9,074 bases of DNA, taken from contig DBCI01000038.1 in NCBI GenBank assembly GCA_002292975.1, positions 1 through 9,074 of the forward strand, in the 5' to 3' direction. A model generated the notes under the pieces. The model was not told the origin of the DNA, did not search any database, and worked only from the letters and a program-made list of their open reading frames with translations. The position numbers and the translations under genes were made by a program. Below are positions 1 through 5,251 of this stretch, in pieces (position 1 is the stretch's first letter; each line of letters opens with the position of its first letter). Source of the stretch: Polynucleobacter sp. UBA962. Its GTDB lineage: Bacteria; Pseudomonadota; Gammaproteobacteria; Burkholderiales; Burkholderiaceae.

Positions 1-830
1 TCATCACTGTTCTGCTCGTCATCGGATTGATCGGGCATTTGGGTGGCCCGTGGGATCAACACTAAACTGACCGCGCGCTCTATATGTTCCTTACTTGGTA
101 TTGTTCCTTCCCACAGGGAATCTAGTGCAGCTAAGTAACGTGCAGTCCGTACTGTAAATTGCACAGCACGAATGGATGGGATTCCTAATTGAATTGCAAT
201 ACCTACGATTGCATCCATTTGATCATCCTCGAGCTTAATCTCAGCGAGACGAGTCTGGACTAGACCCGGATCAAAATCACTAAATTCTTTATCCACCTCT
301 TCATCCGGCAGAGATCGCCAAGCAAACCCATCGAGATCAATGTGAAAGGCACAGCGCTCCATTAATTTTGGGTTGACGTGCTCATCGTCTTCAATACTTT
401 CGTCGAGCGCGATCACCCCAATACGACACACCATGGTTTTACTCTGGCCATCACGCTCTAGCTGAATCCTGCCATGATCCAATGCAGTTGAAATACGGGC
501 AGCCACGCCCATCTCAAGACGCTCGGCCATTGGTAGGACCACAATGCCTTGATCACACTTGGCTAACAGGCCCTCACGTAAGACCGGTTTACCCTGTTTA
601 AGAGTGGCTTCAATATCGAGGCCACCGAGTAAGTTCTCATCTGTAATATTGCTAGGTATTTTTCGTAAGGGTACTAACAAGCCTTGCTGCACAGCCATTT
701 TCTCCAGCGCGCCAAGCCAGCGATCGCGTACCGGACCAGAGCGTGAGCGTACGATGACTCCCCCAAAATGATGGGGAGCAAGCACTACCAACTGTGCAAT
801 CTGCAGATACGCTAACCAGTATTCGGTCAT
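1..830 (-). CDS. bchD: Magnesium chelatase subunit D (BchD), N-terminal part, cut by the window edge
   Basis: BchD is the non-hydrolysing AAA+ partner of BchI. The BchI-BchD complex drives BchH to insert Mg2+ into protoporphyrin IX in the cytoplasm. I translated 276 codons on the minus strand; the frame stays open to base 1, so the C-terminal half (acidic linker and VWA/MIDAS domain) lies outside. The visible part parallels BchI: GGLDIEATL at residues 69-77 matches BchI's GALDIEKAL, and REGLLAKCDQGIVVL matches BchI's EPGLLARAHRGFLYI. Walker A has decayed to GVIVRSRSGPVRD (about 24-36, no GKS/T), and the Walker B position reads VVLPMAE instead of YIDEVN. These losses are expected for BchD. The last residues are turning acidic (PDQSDDEQNSD), consistent with the linker. 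The ATG lies three bases after the bchI stop, in the same reading frame, with no Shine-Dalgarno visible, so translation is probably coupled to bchI. Confidence 0.93.
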   Translation of the reverse strand, partial: MTEYWLAYLQIAQLVVLAPHHFGGVIVRSRSGPVRDRWLGALEKMAVQQGLLVPLRKIPSNITDENLLGGLDIEATLKQGKPVLREGLLAKCDQGIVVLPMAERLEMGVAARISTALDHGRIQLERDGQSKTMVCRIGVIALDESIEDDEHVNPKLMERCAFHIDLDGFAWRSLPDEEVDKEFSDFDPGLVQTRLAEIKLEDDQMDAIVGIAIQLGIPSIRAVQFTVRTARYLAALDSLWEGTIPSKEHIERAVSLVLIPRATQMPDQSDDEQNSD

Positions 831-833
831 TAA

Positions 834-1859
834 TTAAGCAAAGAGTTCATCAAGTGCGCGTTGGACACGTGTTGCAGAACTGGACTCATCGAGTGGATTT
901 CGGCGTAAGCGATGCTGTAAAGCAGGTACTGCAATGCGTTTGAGATGCTCGCGGCTTACCTTATTTTTACCCTCTAATGCTGCTACAGCACGGGAGGCGC
1001 GCAATAAGGTGAGCTCGCCACGCAAGCCATCGGTACCAAGATGAGCACAGAGGGTAGTAGCATCTTCTAGTAACTTATCGTCGGCTTTCACGGTAGGTAA
1101 TTTTTTTCGGGCAGCGGTCATTTGTCCACGGATCTTTTCTTCTTCTTTCTCCCACAGCGCTAAGAAGACCTCAGGATTACGTTCAAACTGATCGCGCCGC
1201 TTAATGATCTCCACCCGTCCTGCCATATCACTGGGTGTCTTTACCTCAACTGCCAAACCAAAGCGGTCCAGTAATTGTGGGCGTAGCTCGCCCTCTTCGG
1301 GATTGCCACTACCAACTAGAACAAATCGTGCTGGATGGCGCACACTTAAACCCTCACGCTCAACGACGTTCTGTCCTGAAGCGGCCACATCAATTAAGAG
1401 ATCCACCAAATGATCATCCAGCAGATTTACTTCATCGATGTATAAAAATCCACGATGCGCTCTTGCTAATAGGCCAGGTTCAAAGGCTTTTTCGCCCAAG
1501 GTCAAGGCTTTCTCAATATCTAAGGCGCCAAGCACGCGATCTTCGGTTGCGCCTAAAGGTAAGTCCACCACGGGTACAGGGCGTACTTCGGTTTTTACTT
1601 TTGTTTTGGAACTGGACTGCGTATCGCAAATTGCACAAGCGCCTGCCATAGCCTTTGGATCACATCCATAGGGACAGTTTTGAACCACAGTCATATTGGG
1701 CAACAAGGCAGCAAGGCCTCGAACCGCAGTTGACTTACCTGTGCCACGATCACCCATTACCAAGACACCTCCAACGCTTGGATCGAGGGCGGCAACTAGA
1801 ATGGCTAATTTCATATCCTCTTGCCCAACAATGGCTGAAAAGGGGTAATTACGAGACAT
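834..1859 (-). CDS. bchI: Magnesium chelatase ATPase subunit I (BchI)
   Basis: BchI is the AAA+ ATPase that powers Mg2+ insertion into protoporphyrin IX, working as a ring with BchD on BchH. The 341-residue length fits the family. Visible motifs are FSAIVGQEDMK at 7-17, Walker A GDRGTGKS at 36-43, Walker B YIDEVNLL at 140-147, the sensor-1 region VLVGSGNPEEGELRPQLLDRFG at 180-201 with the Arg-finger-type LLDRFG, and the C-terminal GLRGELTLLRASRA region. Residues 60-92 form an insertion with four cysteines (C62, C66, C75, C78; pattern CX3CX8CX2C) followed by a Ser/Lys-rich stretch. Rhodobacter BchI, as I recall it, lacks this pattern. The start is ATG at 1859, preceded by the Shine-Dalgarno AGGAG (1870-1866) six bases away. 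The gene is immediately upstream of bchD as an operon and is transcribed divergently from the psiE-like gene. Confidence 0.97.
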   Translation of the reverse strand: MSRNYPFSAIVGQEDMKLAILVAALDPSVGGVLVMGDRGTGKSTAVRGLAALLPNMTVVQNCPYGCDPKAMAGACAICDTQSSSKTKVKTEVRPVPVVDLPLGATEDRVLGALDIEKALTLGEKAFEPGLLARAHRGFLYIDEVNLLDDHLVDLLIDVAASGQNVVEREGLSVRHPARFVLVGSGNPEEGELRPQLLDRFGLAVEVKTPSDMAGRVEIIKRRDQFERNPEVFLALWEKEEEKIRGQMTAARKKLPTVKADDKLLEDATTLCAHLGTDGLRGELTLLRASRAVAALEGKNKVSREHLKRIAVPALQHRLRRNPLDESSSATRVQRALDELFA

Positions 1860-1889
1860 ACCTTGCTCCTATTAGTAACAATTAACTGC

Positions 1890-1917
1890 TTGTCGTTAAT
1901 TTAGGGTTAAATATAAG
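1890..1917 (+). promoter_or_regulatory. Candidate sigma70 promoter for the psiE-aldolase-tautomerase operon
   Basis: The 97-base gap between the divergent bchI and psiE-like genes holds TTGTCG (1890-1895), a 16-base spacer and TATAAG (1912-1917). This gives four and five matches to the -35 and -10 consensus hexamers. A start near 1924 would leave a leader of about 33 bases before the ATG at 1957. A second TATAAA lies at 1921-1926 without a good -35. I found no TGT-N12-ACA site here, and no convincing promoter for bchI on the other strand, only a weak TTGTTC/TATATG pair. Confidence 0.35.
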
Positions 1918-1956
1918 GCATATAAACCTGAAAATTAGCCGAACAAAGGGAAAGCC

Positions 1957-2412
1957 ATGAGTGAAAGTAACCCAAAAGACATTAAAAACATTGAGCACCG
2001 GATCGAATCCTGGCTAATCCCTACCGGAAATCTCTTTGTTTCTTTATTCCACCGGATAGCCCTCTTTGGTATTGGCGCAGCTACAGTTTGGGCCGCTGGT
2101 ATGAGTTTTGCTGAAATGATGCAAAAACCATATGCATCCGTTCAAGACTTACTCCTACTCTTTATTTATCTAGAAATCGGTGCGATGGTGGGCATTTATT
2201 TTAAGACTAACCATATGCCAGTAAGGTTCTTGATCTACATCGCCATCACAGCGGTCACGCGTCTGATTATTGATTTAGTTGGCACGAAGCATGAGGCAGA
2301 TATGGGGATTCTGCTCATGGGTATCACTATTTTTGTTTTAGCACTTGCTAATGCTTTGATTCGTTATGCCTCGAATAAATTTCCGAGTAAATCGGATGCC
2401 CATAATGAGTAA
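1957..2412 (+). CDS. PsiE-family inner membrane protein
   Basis: This 151-residue protein resembles the phosphate-starvation-inducible PsiE family, whose molecular function is unknown. Residues from about 24 to the C-terminus form four hydrophobic segments: roughly 27-47 (LFVSLFHRIALFGIGAATVWA), 63-82 (DLLLLFIYLEIGAMVGIYF), 87-107 (MPVRFLIYIAITAVTRLIIDL) and 114-136 (ADMGILLMGITIFVLALANALI). The stretch LFIYLEIGAMVGIYF...MPVRFLIYIAITAVTR is what identifies the family. The N-terminus is charged and the C-terminus short and hydrophilic. A weak purine run (AAAGGG, 1945-1950) precedes the ATG. It is the first gene of a plus-strand operon with the aldolase-like gene, separated by only three bases. 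No pho-box was identified, so induction by phosphate should not be assumed from the family name. Confidence 0.8.
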   Translation: MSESNPKDIKNIEHRIESWLIPTGNLFVSLFHRIALFGIGAATVWAAGMSFAEMMQKPYASVQDLLLLFIYLEIGAMVGIYFKTNHMPVRFLIYIAITAVTRLIIDLVGTKHEADMGILLMGITIFVLALANALIRYASNKFPSKSDAHNE

Positions 2413-2415
2413 CTC

Positions 2416-3144
2416 GTGAGTCCTGAAGAGCGACAAACCCGGATTGATTTAGCTGCCTGCTATCGGCTTTGCGCCTTTGAGGGCTGGGATGATTTGATTT
2501 ATACGCACATCTCAGCAAGCGTTCCTGGCGAACCTCACCACTACCTAATTAATCCATTCGGCTACCAGTTTGATGAAATTACTGCATCTAATTTAGTAAA
2601 GGTCAACACACGGGGTGAGATTGTCGACTCCAACTCTCCATATAAAGTAAACCCTACCGGCTTTGCAATTCATGGGGCAGTCCATCGCGCAAGACCAGAT
2701 GCTCACTGCGTCATGCATCTTCACAATACCGCGGGGATTGCGGTATCTGCGCAAAGTAAGGGCCTACTCCCTCTGTCGCAACATGCCATGCGCTTTATGG
2801 GCCATATTGCATACCATGACTACGAAGGCGTTGCTCTGACCGAGACTGAAGGAAAACGCTTAACCGAGTCTTTAGGTCAGCACCCTGCAATGCTCTTACG
2901 AAACCATGGCACCCTGACACTGGGGAGAACAATTGGTGAAGCCTATGTAGTTATGGCAACTCTGATTAAGGCCTGTGAAATCCAAATTGCAGCACTTAGT
3001 TCTACAGATTTATACACACCGAAACAAAGTGTGATTCAGAAAGCAGCCGACGAGTTACATGACAATGGGGCCGAAGAAGGCATTCTCGAGTGGCCTGCCT
3101 TATTACGCATGCTCGATCGATTTGATGAGAGCTATAAAGATTAA
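2416..3144 (+). CDS. Class II aldolase/adducin-domain protein
   Basis: This 242-residue cytoplasmic protein has the class II aldolase/adducin head fold. The zinc-site residues are visible: H101 and H103 in VMHLHNTAG, and H164 in LLRNHGTLTLG. The substrate-phosphate-side motif THISASVPG (30-38) is also present. Where aldolases such as FucA carry the catalytic glutamate (an SSE-type motif), this protein has NPTGFAIHGAVHRARPDAH (79-97), as in the adducin-like branch of the family. Metal binding is therefore likely, but classic retro-aldol chemistry is doubtful and the substrate cannot be named. The start is GTG at 2416; no other in-frame start gives a plausible N-terminus. A weak GAG lies six bases upstream. 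The GTG is one codon past the psiE-like stop and in the same frame, suggesting translational coupling. The tautomerase-like gene follows after 26 bases. Confidence 0.88.
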   Translation: MSPEERQTRIDLAACYRLCAFEGWDDLIYTHISASVPGEPHHYLINPFGYQFDEITASNLVKVNTRGEIVDSNSPYKVNPTGFAIHGAVHRARPDAHCVMHLHNTAGIAVSAQSKGLLPLSQHAMRFMGHIAYHDYEGVALTETEGKRLTESLGQHPAMLLRNHGTLTLGRTIGEAYVVMATLIKACEIQIAALSSTDLYTPKQSVIQKAADELHDNGAEEGILEWPALLRMLDRFDESYKD

Positions 3145-3170
3145 TACCCATCATTACGAAAGGAATAGGT

Positions 3171-3365
3171 ATGCCAACCTTAAATGTGCAATTGTTTGAA
3201 GGTCGTACCGTTGAACAAAAACGTCAATTTGTGGCCGAGGTTACTCGAGTGACTTGTGAAACCTTGGGCTGCTCAGCAGGCTCTGTTGACATCATCATCA
3301 CGGATGTCAAAAAAGAAGATTGGGCAACCGGTGGTAAGTTATGGTGTGATGCAGATAACAAATAA
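3171..3365 (+). CDS. 4-oxalocrotonate tautomerase-like protein
   Basis: This small (64 aa with Met) protein belongs to the 4-OT/tautomerase superfamily, which forms hexamers and uses an N-terminal proline as general base after Met removal. Pro1 is present (MPTLNVQLFEGR) and Arg11 is kept in EGRTVEQKR. Aligned without gaps by eye to the classic 62-residue enzyme, the Arg39 position is Asp (SVDIIIT versus SVRVIIT) and Phe50 is Trp (KEDWATGGK). Losing Arg39, which binds a substrate carboxylate, argues against true 2-hydroxymuconate/4-oxalocrotonate tautomerase activity, so the substrate is unknown. A good Shine-Dalgarno (AAGGA, 3159-3163) precedes the ATG. The gene is last in the operon with the aldolase-like gene, which suggests a shared small-molecule pathway. 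Its stop is only four bases from the convergent antitoxin stop. Confidence 0.87.
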   Translation: MPTLNVQLFEGRTVEQKRQFVAEVTRVTCETLGCSAGSVDIIITDVKKEDWATGGKLWCDADNK

Positions 3366-3369
3366 AAAG

Positions 3370-3672
3370 CTAAGCATGAACGGTGATCCTCATACCCAAG
3401 GCTTGAATCACTTTTGATACTGTATCAAACCGAGGTTTGGTATTCGGTTTTAGGGCTTTGTATAAGGCCTCGCGGCTTAGTCCGCTAGATTGGGCAACCT
3501 CTACCATCCCTTTAACCCTAGCAATATGCCCTAGGGCAGCAGCCAGTTCCGCGTCGTCCCCATCAGCAATGACTTGGTTTAAGTATTCTGTCATTGCTCT
3601 TTTACTTTTTAGTAAACGAGCAATATCAAATTCAGAGCATTTCAGGTTTTTAGTCTCTCTTAATAATTTCAT
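3370..3672 (-). CDS. HI1420/HigA-like antitoxin (addiction module antidote protein)
   Basis: This DNA-binding antitoxin of the HI1420-type family should neutralise the toxin gene upstream and co-repress the module. Family signatures are visible: SEFDIARLLKSKRAMTEYLNQVIADGDDAELAAALGHIARVKGM (13-56), then a helix-turn-helix MVEVAQSSGLSREALYKAL (56-74), then PRFDTVSKVIQALGMRITV at the C-terminus. The longest open frame begins at a TTG at 3684. I prefer the ATG at 3672 (100 aa) because GGGGAG lies four bases before it and the family normally starts with a short polar tail. With this start the gene overlaps the toxin gene's 3' end by 23 bases, typical of coupled toxin-antitoxin translation. It is convergent with the tautomerase-like gene, with four bases between stops. 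Confidence 0.88.
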   Translation of the reverse strand: MKLLRETKNLKCSEFDIARLLKSKRAMTEYLNQVIADGDDAELAAALGHIARVKGMVEVAQSSGLSREALYKALKPNTKPRFDTVSKVIQALGMRITVHA

Positions 3673-3970
3673 TGATCTCCCCAAGTTCCATAATTAGCGC
3701 CTTTGCTAATTTAATATCCTTTGCTTGAGATTTCTTACCACCTCCATTGAGCATCACAATAATCAATGGATCCTGATGAAAATAGTACATTCTCCAGCCA
3801 GCACCGAAAAATTCACGCATCTCATACAAAAAATTAGCTAACTGCTTAATATCTCCTAAATTTCCACGTTGAGCCTTTTCAAGGCGCCTAGCCAAACGTA
3901 ATCGCGTTGCTAGATCTTTAATACTAATCAAACATTCCCTAAAAATTGATGTCTCTATTACAGTAATCAT
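3650..3970 (-). CDS. HI1419/HigB-like (RelE/ParE superfamily) toxin
   Basis: This is a 106-residue toxin of the RelE/ParE superfamily, HI1419 subgroup, probably an mRNA interferase, although this subgroup is poorly characterised. The family pattern is clear: RLRLARRLEKAQRGNLGDIKQL (23-44), YEMREFFGAGWRMYYF (49-64) corresponding to the usual ExRxxxGPGYRVYY, and MLNGGGKKSQAKDIKLAK (73-90) corresponding to LLxGGDKxxQxxDI. Deviations are GPGYR to GAGWR and GGDK to GGGK, so full activity is not certain. The toxin comes first and the antitoxin second, the usual order for this subgroup. The ATG at 3970 has no recognisable Shine-Dalgarno and would sit only about 14 bases from the predicted transcript start, which may keep toxin synthesis low. 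The gene looks more AT-rich than its neighbours: 3721-3780 has 23 G/C of 60, against 36 of 60 at 7561-7620 in bchH. Confidence 0.85.
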   Translation of the reverse strand: MITVIETSIFRECLISIKDLATRLRLARRLEKAQRGNLGDIKQLANFLYEMREFFGAGWRMYYFHQDPLIIVMLNGGGKKSQAKDIKLAKALIMELGEINEIIKRD

Positions 3971-3990
3971 GCAGGAATTTTAATAGATCA

Positions 3991-4012
3991 ATTGTAATCG
4001 ATCGATTACAAT
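3991..4012. promoter_or_regulatory. Perfect 22-bp palindrome: likely toxin-antitoxin operator
   Basis: The half-site ATTGTAATCGA is followed directly by its exact reverse complement, with no mismatch over 11 pairs and no gap. It spans the spacer and the -10 hexamer of the toxin-antitoxin promoter. The adjacent ATTGCAAT (4013-4020) is itself an 8-bp palindrome and might be a partial second site. HigA-type antitoxins bind such operators as dimers, so this antitoxin is the obvious candidate binder. There is no T-run, so it is not a terminator for the gene ending at 4041. Confidence 0.75.
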
Positions 4013-4019
4013 ATTGCAA
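3991..4019 (-). promoter_or_regulatory. Sigma70 promoter of the toxin-antitoxin operon
   Basis: Reading the minus strand, TTGCAA (4019-4014) is followed by a spacer of exactly 17 bases and TACAAT (3996-3991), with five of six matches to the -10 consensus. The predicted start is near 3984, just before the toxin ATG at 3970. The spacer and -10 are covered by the palindrome at 3991-4012, the expected geometry for autorepression. Confidence 0.7.
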
Positions 4020-4040
4020 TCCCCTACCAATTACGAAGGA

Positions 4041-5015
4041 TTAAATGGTTTGCGCTTTTTCCAAGAAAAACTCAGCCTGCGCCAGAGATTCTTCTGCATC
4101 AAGCCCGACGATATCTGCCTGAACCTCTTTGCGAAGTTCGGGTTTGGCAATAAATATTGGGCCGCCAACCATTACCCCAATTTTTTGATTAAGAGATTCC
4201 TCTTTCAATAGGGCTACAAATCGCGCTAACGCAGGGAGTTGATCTTCAGTGCTAACCGAGAGCCCGACCAGATCAAAGTGTTGCGTCTTGATTGCCGTCA
4301 CAATATCGGCCTCACCGGCAGCCAGTTCACCCCAAACTTTCCAACCGCCTCTGCGGAAAAACTCAGACACCATAAAAAGCCCCAAGGTATGTTGTGAGCC
4401 TGGTAATGGCACTAGCATGGCATGAGGCGCCGCCTCATCGGTTCGCGCAAATTCCTGAAAGAGTGGGCTAAAGTCATACACCAACTGCTTAATCCGCCAC
4501 ATGCCGGTCGTGACCTGCGTAAAACTGGCTTGATCTTCTTCCCACATTGTTCCAAGACGTCGAGCTACGGGAGCCAACAATCGCATATAGATTTCTTCGA
4601 GGGGCACTCCCTGTTCGTAGAGCGCTTGTACAAATTGCGCTGCGCGACTAGCGTCATCTTGTAGCACCATCTGAGATAACTCTTCAACGCGCGTTTGATC
4701 ATCCAAACGAATATTCATCACTGGCGCAGTACTGGCTTGCGCATGTCCAGCATGGGTCATCAATAGACGGGGAATGACATTAGCCTCGATCGTTTGCATG
4801 AGCCAATCTAAATGTTCATTGGGTCCTGCATTGGTACGCAGCGGTCGACTACCAAGATCAACCGCTAATTGTGAGATACGGTCTGGATTACTGTCATTGG
4901 CCGATTCATGAACACACTCGTCCCATTCAGCCCGACTGGGGTTGATGTTCTGCTGTTGCTCATCCTTGGAAAACAACTTTTCCTTGATGAGGCTGGCATA
5001 TCTCCAAATAACCAT
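4041..5015 (-). CDS. AerR/PpaA-like cobalamin-binding regulator of photosynthesis genes
   Basis: This 324-residue soluble protein has the layout of AerR/PpaA-type B12-binding regulators, which in Rhodobacter species bind cobalamin and modulate the repressor CrtJ/PpsR. Residues 1-65 are a poorly conserved, charged leader. Residues 68-90 (HLDWLMQTIEANVIPRLLMTHAG) match the short conserved N-terminal motif. Residues 105-190 form a helical B12-binding cap including RRLGTMWEEDQASFTQVTTGMWRIKQL (152-178). Residues 198-320 form the Rossmann-like B12 domain. This domain lacks the canonical DxHxxG and instead has PLPGSQHTLG, with H209 the likely cobalt ligand by analogy with AerR's PGxxHTLG histidine. 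VGGPIF (283-288) closes the domain. The ATG at 5015 has GGAG five bases upstream. It is divergent from bchH across 250 bases containing a PpsR-like operator, which supports the assignment. aerR and ppaA are used for this family; I leave the symbol blank. Confidence 0.85.
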   Translation of the reverse strand: MVIWRYASLIKEKLFSKDEQQQNINPSRAEWDECVHESANDSNPDRISQLAVDLGSRPLRTNAGPNEHLDWLMQTIEANVIPRLLMTHAGHAQASTAPVMNIRLDDQTRVEELSQMVLQDDASRAAQFVQALYEQGVPLEEIYMRLLAPVARRLGTMWEEDQASFTQVTTGMWRIKQLVYDFSPLFQEFARTDEAAPHAMLVPLPGSQHTLGLFMVSEFFRRGGWKVWGELAAGEADIVTAIKTQHFDLVGLSVSTEDQLPALARFVALLKEESLNQKIGVMVGGPIFIAKPELRKEVQADIVGLDAEESLAQAEFFLEKAQTI

Positions 5016-5154
5016 ACTATCTCCGATTTTCTTAAGGTATTTCGTCTTAGGGGCTAGCCAAACCTCTACTGAAAATCAGGCCTATTTAGTCCATCTCTTT
5101 TGCTTTTCTATTTATAAATCCATAGGCAAGAGACCGCCATGAATGATTACTTTT

Positions 5155-5168
5155 AAGGGTAAACCCTT
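5155..5168. repeat. Inverted repeat AAGGGTAAACCCTT, copy 1
   Basis: AAGGGT and ACCCTT are exact inverted arms around two bases. The same 14-bp design recurs at 5236-5249, exactly 81 bases downstream, with only the two bases after AAGGGTA differing (AA versus GT). Relative to the predicted bchH start near 5242, this copy lies at about -87 to -74. It may be an operator for an unidentified regulator. Confidence 0.55.
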
Positions 5169-5193
5169 GATTTAATGCTGATTACATCTGAAA

Positions 5194-5213
5194 GTGTCAA
5201 TAAAAGTTGACAC
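5194..5213. promoter_or_regulatory. PpsR/CrtJ-type operator (TGT-N12-ACA)
   Basis: TGT (5195-5197), twelve bases, then ACA (5210-5212) fits the consensus bound by the aerobic photosynthesis repressor PpsR/CrtJ. The dyad extends to perfect 7-bp arms, GTGTCAA-N6-TTGACAC. The right arm contains the -35 hexamer of the bchH promoter, so binding would block RNA polymerase directly. I saw only one full-consensus site in this intergenic region, whereas PpsR-controlled promoters often carry two. Confidence 0.75.
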
Positions 5214-5235
5214 ATCTATATGAAACCAATATAAA
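5207..5235 (+). promoter_or_regulatory. Sigma70 promoter of bchH
   Basis: TTGACA (5207-5212) is a perfect -35. It is followed by a 17-base spacer and TATAAA (5230-5235), five of six matches to the -10 consensus. The predicted start is around 5242, giving a leader of about 24 bases before the ATG. A promoter this close to consensus needs no activator, which fits control by repression through the overlapping TGT-N12-ACA site. Confidence 0.75.
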
Positions 5236-5251
5236 AAGGGTAGTCCCTTTT
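5234..5251. repeat. Inverted repeat copy 2, over the bchH start site
   Basis: Seven-base arms AAAAGGG and CCCTTTT flank a TAGT loop; the core 5236-5249 repeats copy 1. GGAG, the bchH Shine-Dalgarno, follows at once (5252-5255). The predicted transcript start falls inside the loop, so the full RNA hairpin would form only on transcripts starting further upstream. Its position fits a DNA operator at least as well as an RNA structure. It is not a terminator, because the T residues are inside the stem and no U-tract follows. Confidence 0.55.

Noticed and set aside
829..836. TTAATTAA palindrome at the bchI/bchD junction
   Set aside because: It is simply the stop codon, one Leu codon and the start context; eight bases of A/T symmetry are not evidence of a site.
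559..1885. Open frames on the plus strand across bchD and bchI (for example 559-771, 1235-1651, 1655-1885)
   Set aside because: They lie antisense to clearly conserved BchD and BchI coding sequence and have low-complexity translations with no family resemblance or ribosome binding site.
2405..2419. Four-codon open frame ATG-AGT-AAC-TCG-TGA at the psiE-like/aldolase junction
   Set aside because: It is in a different frame from both genes, has no ribosome binding site, and is easily explained by chance.
3672..3684. TTG at 3684 as the antitoxin start
   Set aside because: The TTG overlaps the GGGGAG that serves as Shine-Dalgarno for the ATG at 3672, which gives a more usual N-terminus.
3437..3697. 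Plus-strand open frame over the antitoxin
   Set aside because: Antisense shadow of a recognised HI1420-type antitoxin; no ribosome binding site or family match.
4014..5142. Plus-strand open frames at 4014-4211, 4422-4664 and 4942-5142
   Set aside because: The first two are antisense to the AerR-like gene, and the third runs from its 5' end into the control region; no ribosome binding site or recognisable family.
5234..5251. Hairpin before bchH as an attenuator or rho-independent terminator
   Set aside because: The T residues are part of the stem and no U-tract follows; the predicted transcript start lies within the loop.
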